Part shown: positions 16,963 to 24,230 of the stretch, piece by piece
Layout of the letters: each line of letters opens with the position of its first letter
Position numbering within the stretch: the stretch's first letter is position 1
Assembly: GCA_009377495.1 (NCBI GenBank)
Contig: WHTZ01000055.1
Location: 1-42,896 of the forward strand
DNA length: 42,896 bases
Direction: 5' to 3'
Origin: Luteitalea sp.
GTDB lineage: Bacteria > Acidobacteriota > Vicinamibacteria > Vicinamibacterales > Vicinamibacteraceae
Translations under genes and position numbers: made by a program
Notes under the pieces: generated by a model
What the model saw: only the letters and a program-made list of their open reading frames with translations
The model's database searches: none
Told to the model about the DNA's origin: nothing

Positions 16963-18267
16963 TCAGCTCGAATACGGCAGCTCGTAGCCCTTGCGGTATT
17001 CACGCACGATCAAGGCGTTGGCACGGTTCGCCTCGGCCGCACTGCTGATGGTGGCCGTCTTGGGATCGTACGCGAGCTTAATCCCGCCGCAGCGCACGCC
17101 GATGCTCCCCAGGTGACAAAGATTCGTCGACACCGCACCCCGGTCGATAGGGCTGTTCAACTTCAACGGATCCCCCTGCCGCACCGCCGCCACGAAGTTG
17201 GTGAGAATGTCCTCCGCTTGAATGCCGTAGTCGGCCGGCCGGATTGCCGTGACCTTGCCGTCCAGCGTTGTGGCCACTGCCCCGCCGCGCCCGATCTCCA
17301 TCTTCCCTTTCGTGCCGTAGAAGATCGTGCCGTTGTCGTGCCCTTCCAGCTTGTAGTCCGTCCACAGCCGCATCTCGTAGACGATCTGCTTGCCCGGATA
17401 CGCGTAGATGACCGTCTGCGTGTCCGGCGTCTCGTGGTCGTCGTCGTACCACAGCTGCCCGCCCGAGGTGACCACCTCCTGCGGATACTGCAGATCCAAC
17501 CCCAGGCCCCACACGGCCACATCCAACTGGTGGATGCCGTCGTTGACGAAGTCGCCGCCGCCATACTCCCAGAACCAGTGCCAGTTGTAGTGCCAGCGGT
17601 TCCGCGTGAACGCCCGCAGGGGCGCGGCACCCAGCCACAGGTCGTAGTTGACGCCCGCCGGTGCCGCTTCCGCCGGTGCCTTGCCGATCTTGCCCCGCAG
17701 CTGGTGGTTGATCGCCTTCGCCACGTACACGTCCCCGATCAGCCCCTCCTGCAGGGCCCGCACCCCCGCCATGTCCACGGCGGAGCTGCGCCGCTGCGTC
17801 CCGTGCTGCACGCACCGATTGTGCTCGCGCGCGCACTTGACCAGCAGGTTCGCCTCCTGGATGTTGTGGCTGCACGGCTTTTCCACGTACACGTCCTTCC
17901 CCGCCAGCAGCGCCGACAGCGCGATGGGCGTGTGCCAGTGGTCCGGCGTCGCCACGATGACCGCGTTGATGTCCTTGTTCTCGAGCAGCTTCCGATGGTC
18001 TGCGTACGACTGCACCGGATGCCGCTGCTCGACCAGGTGCGCCGCTTTGTTTAGCCGCTCCGGGTCCAGGTCGCAGACGGCCACGACTCGCGCGCCGCCG
18101 ACCTCCGCCAGGCGTTTGAGGAGGCTCGTCCCCCGGCCACCCGTGCCGACGACCGCCAGGTTCACGACATCGCTCGCCGCGTACGTTTTCGAGAACATCA
18201 AGGGAGTGGCGGCCAGCGTGGTCCCCACTTGCTGAATAAACGTCCGTCGAGACAGCTCACTCTCCAT
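16963..18267 (-). CDS. Tat-exported Gfo/Idh/MocA oxidoreductase, copy 1
   Basis: 434 residues from the ATG at 18267, chosen because GGAGGGG stands 5 bp upstream; the open frame runs further but the earlier part is shadow. N-terminal Tat signal (LSRRTFIQQVGTTLAATPL), Rossmann motif VVGTGGRGTSLL (about 40-50), EKPCSHN with the catalytic-type Lys130, and a C-terminal domain with NRWHYNWHWFWEYGGGD and the DGIHQLD motif (Asp243, His246). NAD(P)-binding folded before export is typical of the Tat route; GH109-like glycosidases using bound NAD share this layout, so it could be either a dehydrogenase or a glycosidase. Flanked by HpcH (161 bp upstream) and DUF6807 (30 bp downstream). The copy at 40507 is almost colinear with it. 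Confidence 0.9.
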   Translation of the reverse strand: MESELSRRTFIQQVGTTLAATPLMFSKTYAASDVVNLAVVGTGGRGTSLLKRLAEVGGARVVAVCDLDPERLNKAAHLVEQRHPVQSYADHRKLLENKDINAVIVATPDHWHTPIALSALLAGKDVYVEKPCSHNIQEANLLVKCAREHNRCVQHGTQRRSSAVDMAGVRALQEGLIGDVYVAKAINHQLRGKIGKAPAEAAPAGVNYDLWLGAAPLRAFTRNRWHYNWHWFWEYGGGDFVNDGIHQLDVAVWGLGLDLQYPQEVVTSGGQLWYDDDHETPDTQTVIYAYPGKQIVYEMRLWTDYKLEGHDNGTIFYGTKGKMEIGRGGAVATTLDGKVTAIRPADYGIQAEDILTNFVAAVRQGDPLKLNSPIDRGAVSTNLCHLGSIGVRCGGIKLAYDPKTATISSAAEANRANALIVREYRKGYELPYSS

Positions 18268-18427
18268 TGCCCCTCCTCTCTCTTGCCTGCCCGGATACTC
18301 GGCCTCGCGATCGAGGCGTCGAGCCAGCATGTAACCAGCCGCCCTGCCACCGAGACGCGACGACAACCGCTCCGGCCCGCGGAGGGCACGGGCGGGGCGC
18401 CGGGAGCGCGGGGCGCTTCCTCCGTCG

Positions 18428-19240
18428 TCAGCTCGGCGCCCCCGGGTCGGAGGCGACCGCCACCTGCCGCTGCGCAACCGCCGCCTTCGCGTGCCGCAGC
18501 GCCAGCTCCGCCCCCGTCCGGAGCGCCACGATGTCGTTCGTGCAGAACAGCACATCGATCCCCTGGTCCACCCAGAAGGCGAAGTCCGCCGACCCCGCCG
18601 CGCTCGCCACGTGCTTGCCATACCGTCGCGCCGCCGCGACGATCTGCGTGGCCGCCTGGCGCACCAGCGGATGCCCCGGCTCCCCCGGCACCCCTAGGCT
18701 CGCCGCGAGGTCGGCCGGCCCGATGAAGATGTCCACGCCGTCGACCGCGCACAGCTCTTCGGCTCGCGCGGCCGCCTCGCGCGTCTCGATCTGCACCATC
18801 AGGCACAGCTCGCCGTTGATCTGCTGCTGCGCCGCCGACAGGCTGTCGACCAGCCCGTAGTGCATGGCGCGAGACACGCTGAAGGCGCCCCGCGCCCCCA
18901 GCGGCGCAAACCGCGCTTCCGCCACTAGCCCGCGTAACACGTCGGGCGAGTTCGCCATCGGCACGTCGATGATGTCCGGGCCGCACTCGGCGGCCTTCAG
19001 CACGCTTTCCCGCCGGCAGTCGGGCACCCGGATCATCGTCAGCAGCCCCAACCCCTGTGCGATGCGGCACAGATCTGCCGCTTCCCCAAACGAGATCGGG
19101 GCATGCTCCATCTCGATCCACGCGGCGTCATACCCCAGCCGCGCCGCGATCTCGATGAAGATCGGGTCGTAGAAATAGGCAGCCACGCCCAGCAGCGGCT
19201 TGCCGGGCTCGGCGCGAAGGAGGCGCTGCAGTCGCGTCAT
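18428..19240 (-). CDS. HpcH/HpaI-family class II aldolase, copy 2
   Basis: 270 residues, no signal peptide. Active-site residues by comparison with HpaI: H46 (EMEHAPIS), R71 (MIRVPD), metal ligands E152 (QIETREA) and D177 (GPADLAASLG). Same reaction class as copy 1: retro-aldol cleavage of a 2-oxo acid giving pyruvate and an aldehyde. Here its neighbours are the exported Gfo/Idh/MocA and DUF6807 genes rather than a kinase, PdxA and ADH. The 257-bp leader between operator motif E and this gene is odd: in the related set at 36716 a TonB receptor gene fills that place, so a receptor gene was probably lost here. The ribosome site is weak. Confidence 0.92.
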   Translation of the reverse strand: MTRLQRLLRAEPGKPLLGVAAYFYDPIFIEIAARLGYDAAWIEMEHAPISFGEAADLCRIAQGLGLLTMIRVPDCRRESVLKAAECGPDIIDVPMANSPDVLRGLVAEARFAPLGARGAFSVSRAMHYGLVDSLSAAQQQINGELCLMVQIETREAAARAEELCAVDGVDIFIGPADLAASLGVPGEPGHPLVRQAATQIVAAARRYGKHVASAAGSADFAFWVDQGIDVLFCTNDIVALRTGAELALRHAKAAVAQRQVAVASDPGAPS

Positions 19241-19497
19241 CAGCAGGTCACCCGGCCCCTCCCCCGCTGCTCCCCACCCCTGCGCTGAGGACTATCCGGT
19301 TTCTCATCTTTTGGTTCGCGCTGGTTCCCTCAGTGCCGCGTCGCTGGGCGGGCCGTGCAGCCAAGGGTGCCTCGTGCCGCCGGAGCGGTACGGTCCAGCG
19401 GGCTCCGCACGTCTCGGACGCGCGGACGGCACCGGCGTGGGCCATGCAGACCAAGAACGGCCTGGATTTCAAAATCGCGCAAGAATAGCAGCTCTCC
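19241..19497 (-). other. Long leader between operator E and HpcH copy 2
   Basis: 257 bases without a recognised gene. Next to the operator it resembles the leader of the receptor operon at 36530: both have GCTATTCTTG, then TTTTGAAA about 8-10 bases later. The rest shows no receptor sequence, so if a TonB receptor gene stood here it was removed cleanly. Confidence 0.45.
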
Positions 19498-19520
19498 GAA
19501 ATATGTTAACATTTATTTTC
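19482..19520 (-). promoter_or_regulatory. Operator-like motif copy E with -10 box (upstream of HpcH copy 2)
   Basis: Minus strand: GAAAATA, AATG, TTAACA, TA, TTTC at 19520-19498, with the perfect small palindrome ATGTTAACAT in the middle. After TTAACA (possible -35) and 16 bases comes TATTCT (19487-19482), a good -10. The same -35/16/TATTCT arrangement occurs at copy D. An operator lying over the -35 box suggests repression. Confidence 0.65.
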
Positions 19521-19673
19521 GTATTATGCGAGTAACACTTGGAACTCCTTCGGCATGGCCCTGAGCTCCGACGGCGCGCCCGCCGCGGAGGGGACCTGCG
19601 TGACCATTCGCCGAAGTTGGATCGCCTTCACCCCGACCGCTGCCTCGATCGCCCCCGCGCTTGGCGCTGATGT

Positions 19674-19695
19674 GAAATATATGTTGACAATTTCC
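19674..19695 (+). promoter_or_regulatory. Operator-like motif copy F (upstream of the FGE gene)
   Basis: Plus strand: GAAATAT, ATG, TTGACA, AT, TTCC (22 bp), diverging from copy E 153 bp away. The spacing and class (22 bp) match copy B, which precedes a DUF1537 kinase gene. No strong -10 follows at 16-18 bp. Confidence 0.6.
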
Positions 19696-19796
19696 AATCA
19701 CGAGAGATAGCGTAGCGGCTAGCTTCGCCCGTCCGACGATGGCTGCACCGGCGACGCCGCGCGTCTCTGCCTGGCAACTGCGACAGCCACCCATCC

Positions 19797-19870
19797 GGCG
19801 TGCTCGTGGCCGACGATCTTACTAGGGCGGCGACCGGGTGTCCGTCGAGCGCGGCCGCGCCTGGGCTGAT
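19797..19870 (+). pseudogene. Possible 5' remnant of a third DUF1537 kinase gene
   Basis: About 105 bp after operator F the plus strand reads VLVADDLTRAATGC, close to the N-terminal VADDLTGAADAC of the two DUF1537 kinases (LIVADDLTGAADAC, VIVADDLTGAADAC). After about 14 codons similarity is lost, and the frame runs on, by chance or fusion, into the FGE gene. An operator followed by a DUF1537 start is exactly the arrangement at operons 1 and 2. The match is short, so this is a suggestion supported mainly by position. Confidence 0.45.
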
Positions 19871-19949
19871 TCTGGGTCTTGTCTGCGTCCGCCGGTGGGC
19901 CGATATCCTCGCGGTTCGGCGTCCAGAGCCGCGGATGGAGCGAGTGAAG

Positions 19950-20939
19950 ATGACTAACCCGGGCCTGTCCAGATCGCCATCGGCGCCGGGCCGGGAACCG
20001 CCGGGGCCACCCCCGTTTCCGGACATGGTCTGGGTTCCAGGCGGCACCTTGCGCATGGGATCCGACAAGCACTACCCCGAAGAACGGCCGGTCCATCGGC
20101 TGACGGTCGATGGGTTCTGGGTGGACCGCTATCCCGTCACCAACGAGGACTTCCGCAGGTTCGTCGAGGCGACGGGCTACACGACGTTCGCGGAGATCCC
20201 GCCCGATCCCGCCCGGTATCCCAGCGCGCGGCCGGACATGCTCTACGCTGGCTCCCTGGTCTTCACCAAGCCGTCCGCTGCGGTCGATTCGCGCGACTAC
20301 TCCGTGTGGTGGCGCTACCAGCGCGCCGCAGACTGGAGGCATCCGTACGGCCCGGAGAGCACGCTCGAGGGCCTCGCGCGGCACCCGGTCGTGCACGTGA
20401 CCTTCGGGGATGCCAAGGCGTTCGCGTCGTGTGCCGGGAAGGCGCTGCCGACGGAGGCCGAATGGGAGTACGCCGCGCGTGGCGGACTCGACGGTGCGGT
20501 CTATGCCTGGGGCGATGAGTTCCTGCCGGACGATCGCTATCTGGCCAACACATGGCAAGGGCAGTTCCCGTGGCAGAACCTCGCGTCCGACGGCTACGAA
20601 GGCACGTCGCCGGTCGGCGCGTTTCCGCCGAACGGCTACGGTTTGTTCGACATGATCGGCAACGTGTGGGAGTGGACGAGCGACTGGTATCAGCCGCGCC
20701 ACCCGCACGAGGTCGTGAAGGCATGCTGCATTCCCCACAATCCACGGGGCGGCCACGAAGACGAGAGCTACGATCCTTGCCAGCCGGATGTCAAGATTCC
20801 CAGAAAGGTGGTCAAGGGCGGGTCGTACCTCTGCGCCCCGAATTACTGTCGGCGCTACCGCCCGGCGGCGCGCACGCCCCAGTGCATCGACACGTCGACC
20901 TGCCACCTTGGTTTCCGCTGCGTGCTGCGGGTGGCCTGA
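19950..20939 (+). CDS. Formylglycine-generating enzyme (SUMF1 family) with the catalytic Cys pair
   Basis: 329 residues from the ATG at 19950 (GGAG 11 bp upstream; ATG 19935 in the same frame is possible). The whole chain is an FGE-sulfatase domain: MVWVPGGTLRMGSD, VDGFWVDRYPVTNEDFRRFV, LPTEAEWEYAARGGLDG, GLFDMIGNVWEWTSDWY and KGGSYLCAPNYCRRYRPAAR near the end. C295 and C300 occupy the places of the two copper-binding active-site cysteines of aerobic FGEs, so it should oxidise a sulfatase cysteine to formylglycine with O2. No clear signal peptide; cytoplasmic action on an unfolded sulfatase is expected. The sulfatase at 22714 carries the CQPSR target. The PhoD-like gene follows 224 bp later on the same strand. 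Confidence 0.9.
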   Translation: MTNPGLSRSPSAPGREPPGPPPFPDMVWVPGGTLRMGSDKHYPEERPVHRLTVDGFWVDRYPVTNEDFRRFVEATGYTTFAEIPPDPARYPSARPDMLYAGSLVFTKPSAAVDSRDYSVWWRYQRAADWRHPYGPESTLEGLARHPVVHVTFGDAKAFASCAGKALPTEAEWEYAARGGLDGAVYAWGDEFLPDDRYLANTWQGQFPWQNLASDGYEGTSPVGAFPPNGYGLFDMIGNVWEWTSDWYQPRHPHEVVKACCIPHNPRGGHEDESYDPCQPDVKIPRKVVKGGSYLCAPNYCRRYRPAARTPQCIDTSTCHLGFRCVLRVA

Positions 20940-21163
20940 CGCGCACCTCCCTGAGATGACACGACGGTTGCGCAGGGAGACTCAAGTCCCCGGGTCGTCC
21001 GTCCGTGCAGTCGAGCAGAACCGGCCCGCGCTTCTCGGGTCCAGCATCTGGACTCCAGACGCAGCGATCACTCTCCCGTTGATGAACGCATTGTGACATC
21101 CGATCGACGGAGGCGCGCGCGACGGCCGCGCGAGAAACCGTCCAACGGAAGGAGACGAACGTG

Positions 21164-22576
21164 ATGCACAGACGTGACTTTCTGGCTCTGGGAGCGAGCG
21201 TGGCGCTGCTCCCGAGCACGGGTTTCGCTCAGCGCCGGATTCATCAGGCCACCGGGTTGAAGGTCGGCGAGGTCGGTCCGGAATCGGCCATTGTCTGGAT
21301 GCGCTTGACGAAGGAAGCGGAACGCAAGGCCGATGGGATCGTGCGGCACGGCGGGCCGGCTCCCTTTCCCCCGGAGTTGCGGATGACGCAGCTGGAAGGC
21401 TCCACGCCGGGCCTGGCGGGAATGGTGCGGCTGCGATACGCGACCAACGACCGCCTGCGCGGTGCGGTGGAGACCGACTGGGTGGAAATCACGGCGGACA
21501 CCGACTTCGCGCACCAGTTCCGGCTCAGCGGCTTGAAGCCGGCAACACGGTACTACTACGTCGCGGAGACCAGCGACGGCGGGCAGCACGCGCCGCTGCG
21601 CGGCGTGTTTCGGACGCCGCCGGAGCCGAACGACGTCGCCGAGGTCACGTTTGCCATGATGACCTGCCAGAAGTACTCGGAACTCGATCACGCAGAGGGC
21701 TTTCACATCTACGAGTCGATGCGGCGCCTTACCCCGGACCTCTACATCACCGCAGGCGACATCGTCTACTACGACTCCGACGATCCGCGGGCCACGAGCA
21801 TCGAGCTGGCGAGATATCACTGGCAGCGCATGTACAGCCTGCCGCGCCATCGCCGGCTGCTGCTGGAGGTGCCGGGGTACTGGCTGAAGGACGACCACGA
21901 CACGTTGTTCAACGATGCCTGGCCCGGGCGGGATCCGGTGGAGATGCTGCCGCTGACCTGGAACGACGGGCTGCGGATCTTCCGAGAGCAGGTCCCCATG
22001 GGCGAAAAGACCTACCGGACGTTTCGATGGGGACGCGCGCTGCAGATCTGGCTCGTCGAGGGGCGCGACTTCCGATCGCCGAACAACAGCCCGGATGGTC
22101 CCAACAAGTCGATCTGGGGAGCGGAGCAGAAGCGCTGGCTGCAGGCGTCGCTGCTGGCCAGCGATGCCGACTGGAAGCTGTTGATCAACCCCACGCCCAT
22201 CGTCGGACCGGACCGGGTGAAGAAGGGCGACAACCACGCGAACGAGGCCTTTCGATACGAAGGCGATGAATTCCGCGCGTGGGTGCAGAAGCATCTCGGG
22301 GATCGATTTTTCAACCTCAACGGAGACCGGCACTGGCAGTATCACTCGGTCCATCCGGAGTCGAAGGTACAGGAATTCTCGGCGGGCCCGGCGAGCGATT
22401 CACACGCCGCGGGATCACCGGGCGAAGACAAGCGGTATCACCGCTTCCATCGTGTCAAAGGGGGCTTTCTCACGGTGACGGTCCGGCGCGACGGGCGGCA
22501 GTCGAGCATCTGGTTCCGGCACCACGACGTGCACGGGCGGGTGGTGTACGAGTACACGCAGAGCGCCGCGGTGTAG
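21164..22576 (+). CDS. PhoD-like metallophosphatase (alkaline phosphatase D family)
   Basis: 470 residues from ATG 21164, preceded by GGAAGGAG (a GTG just in front is possible). Signal: RRDFLALGASVALLPSTGFA, a Tat-type twin arginine as usual for PhoD. An N-terminal beta domain (about 30-140) is followed by the phosphatase core with the metal motifs AGDIVYYDSD, YWLKDDHDTLFND and LNGDRHWQYHS. PhoD enzymes are exported phosphomono/diesterases using Fe and Ca; relatives in degradative islands have unproven substrates. It faces the sulfatase gene tail to tail with 137 bp between the stops. It may belong to the same transcript as the FGE gene. Confidence 0.88.
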   Translation: MHRRDFLALGASVALLPSTGFAQRRIHQATGLKVGEVGPESAIVWMRLTKEAERKADGIVRHGGPAPFPPELRMTQLEGSTPGLAGMVRLRYATNDRLRGAVETDWVEITADTDFAHQFRLSGLKPATRYYYVAETSDGGQHAPLRGVFRTPPEPNDVAEVTFAMMTCQKYSELDHAEGFHIYESMRRLTPDLYITAGDIVYYDSDDPRATSIELARYHWQRMYSLPRHRRLLLEVPGYWLKDDHDTLFNDAWPGRDPVEMLPLTWNDGLRIFREQVPMGEKTYRTFRWGRALQIWLVEGRDFRSPNNSPDGPNKSIWGAEQKRWLQASLLASDADWKLLINPTPIVGPDRVKKGDNHANEAFRYEGDEFRAWVQKHLGDRFFNLNGDRHWQYHSVHPESKVQEFSAGPASDSHAAGSPGEDKRYHRFHRVKGGFLTVTVRRDGRQSSIWFRHHDVHGRVVYEYTQSAAV

Positions 22577-22578
22577 CG

Positions 22579-22594
22579 GCGGCCTCCGGGCCGC
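22579..22594. terminator. GC hairpin between convergent phosphatase and sulfatase genes
   Basis: GCGGCC, loop TCCG, GGCCGC forms a perfect 6-bp stem with a tetraloop 3 bases after the PhoD stop. No T-run follows on either strand, so it would be a weak or factor-assisted terminator. Confidence 0.3.
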
Positions 22595-22713
22595 GGCCCT
22601 GCGTCCTCCCGCTGTGTTACGGTCGCCACACCGCGGTGCGGACCGCCCACCGGCGGGTTCCGATCGGATCGAGACGATCCCCGGCGGAGCCCGCCGAGCG
22701 GTGATATAGCGGA

Positions 22714-24162
22714 TCAGGCGCGCGGCGGCCGTGATGCCTTCCAGCCGGCACGGAGGATCTGGCGCATTTCCGCTTCCACGGCGGAGAAGGACGACAACGC
22801 GGCCAGGTTGTTCAGCTCGTCCGGGTCGCTGGCGTGGTCGTAGAGCTCGACCCCTCTCTTGCCGCCGTCCCACTCGGTGTAGCGCCAGCGCTCGGTGCAC
22901 ACGGAACGGCCCAGATACTCGATGTCGTCCATCGCCATCGTCGCACTCTTCCGCTGCTTCCCTCGCGTCTGAACGGCGAAGGCCGCCCGCTTCCACTTCC
23001 GGTGGGGCTGGTCGAGCAACGGTGCGAAACTGCTTCCTTCGAGCACGTCGTTCGACGGCAATCCGCACAGTTCGGTGAGCGTCGCGTACATGTCCACCAG
23101 TTCCACAATCCTCTCCGAACGCTTGCCGACGGCCCGCTGCCCTGGCGATGCCACGACCAGCGGCACGCACAGCGCTTGATCGAACAACGTGGTCTTGTGC
23201 CACAGGCCGCCGTGATCGCCAATGTGGTAGCCGTGGTCACTCACGAACAGGACGACGGTGCTGTCCCACAGCTTTAGCCGATCCAGGCCGTCGAGCAGCA
23301 CGCCAAGCTGTGCATCCATGAAGGTGACCGACGCATAGTAGGCCGACAGGTACTGGCGCACGACCGCCTCGGACATCGGCTCCGCCGGCGGTTCGTGATT
23401 GACTGCCGAGTACAGGAGCCGGTCGAAGTGGTTGCGCGGCGTCTTCGGCAGTGGCAGCCGGTCGGGCGGGTACATGTCGAAGTACTTCTTGGGAGCCGCA
23501 TACGGCGCGTGCGGCCTGCGGAAGCCGACGCCGAGGAAGAAGGGCGTGTTGTTGCGCTGCGCCTTCTCCATCAACTGCACGGCTCGCCGCGCCACGTTGC
23601 CGTCCGGCATCTCGGCATCGTCGAGTCTCAGCTTGGCCCAGCGAGAGTTGTGCCCTTGCGGTCCTTTCCCCTTGTCGTCCTCGATGACGTCCTCCCGCTC
23701 TGGCGATTTCCCAAATTCTCGATACTCCTCGTCCCACGAGCGCGGATCTTCCGCGTACTCGCCGGTATGGTAGACCTTGCCCGACATGGCCGTGTAGTAG
23801 CCGTGCTTGCGAAAGTACTCGGGCAGGAAGAGGTGGTCCTTGAGCTTGACGCGCGTCGGAATGCGCAAGCCCAGCACCCCCGTGCTGTCCGGACGCATCC
23901 CGCTGAGGAACGAGGTCCGCGACGGTTGGCACATGGGAAACTGGCAGTAGGCTCGCTCGAAGACGACGCCCCGCTGCGCCACCCGATCGAGATGTGGAGA
24001 GCGAACGATGGGGTGGCCGTAGGTGCCAAGCGCCCGGTTCAAATCATCGGAGACGACGAAGACTACGTTCTTTCTCCGGGTCCTCTGCGGCAGCAGCGCT
24101 GTAGACAACGCCGACGGACCGAGGGATACAGCGGCAAGGAAGTTTCTACGCGTAATGGCCAT
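22714..24162 (-). CDS. Exported sulfatase, iduronate-2-sulfatase-like
   Basis: 482 residues. Twin-arginine-like signal (AITRRNFLAAVSLGPSALST), then NVVFVVSDDLNRALGTYGH with the metal Asp pair. The formylglycine signature is in FPMCQPSRTSFLSGMRPDS (Cys78 in C-x-P-x-R). Later come GKVYHTG, GFRRPHAPY, and VLFVSDHGYHIGDHGGLWHK with the second metal site. The layout is that of type I sulfatases nearest to iduronate-2-sulfatase/choline-sulfatase types. It removes sulfate from a sugar or polyol ester, likely in the periplasm. Cys78 needs conversion by an FGE; the one at 19950 is the obvious candidate. It lies 69 bp after the SUMF1-BNR fusion gene and may share its transcript. Confidence 0.92.
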   Translation of the reverse strand: MAITRRNFLAAVSLGPSALSTALLPQRTRRKNVVFVVSDDLNRALGTYGHPIVRSPHLDRVAQRGVVFERAYCQFPMCQPSRTSFLSGMRPDSTGVLGLRIPTRVKLKDHLFLPEYFRKHGYYTAMSGKVYHTGEYAEDPRSWDEEYREFGKSPEREDVIEDDKGKGPQGHNSRWAKLRLDDAEMPDGNVARRAVQLMEKAQRNNTPFFLGVGFRRPHAPYAAPKKYFDMYPPDRLPLPKTPRNHFDRLLYSAVNHEPPAEPMSEAVVRQYLSAYYASVTFMDAQLGVLLDGLDRLKLWDSTVVLFVSDHGYHIGDHGGLWHKTTLFDQALCVPLVVASPGQRAVGKRSERIVELVDMYATLTELCGLPSNDVLEGSSFAPLLDQPHRKWKRAAFAVQTRGKQRKSATMAMDDIEYLGRSVCTERWRYTEWDGGKRGVELYDHASDPDELNNLAALSSFSAVEAEMRQILRAGWKASRPPRA

Positions 24163-24230
24163 ACTCTATCCGTCTCCCCTTGAACATCTCGTTTCCCACA
24201 CCCGTATGCCACTCGGTTGCCGGCAAGCCG

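Noticed and set aside
19719..20906. 395-codon minus-strand frame opposite the FGE gene
   Set aside because: Shadow of the FGE coding strand; no family resemblance and no ribosome site.
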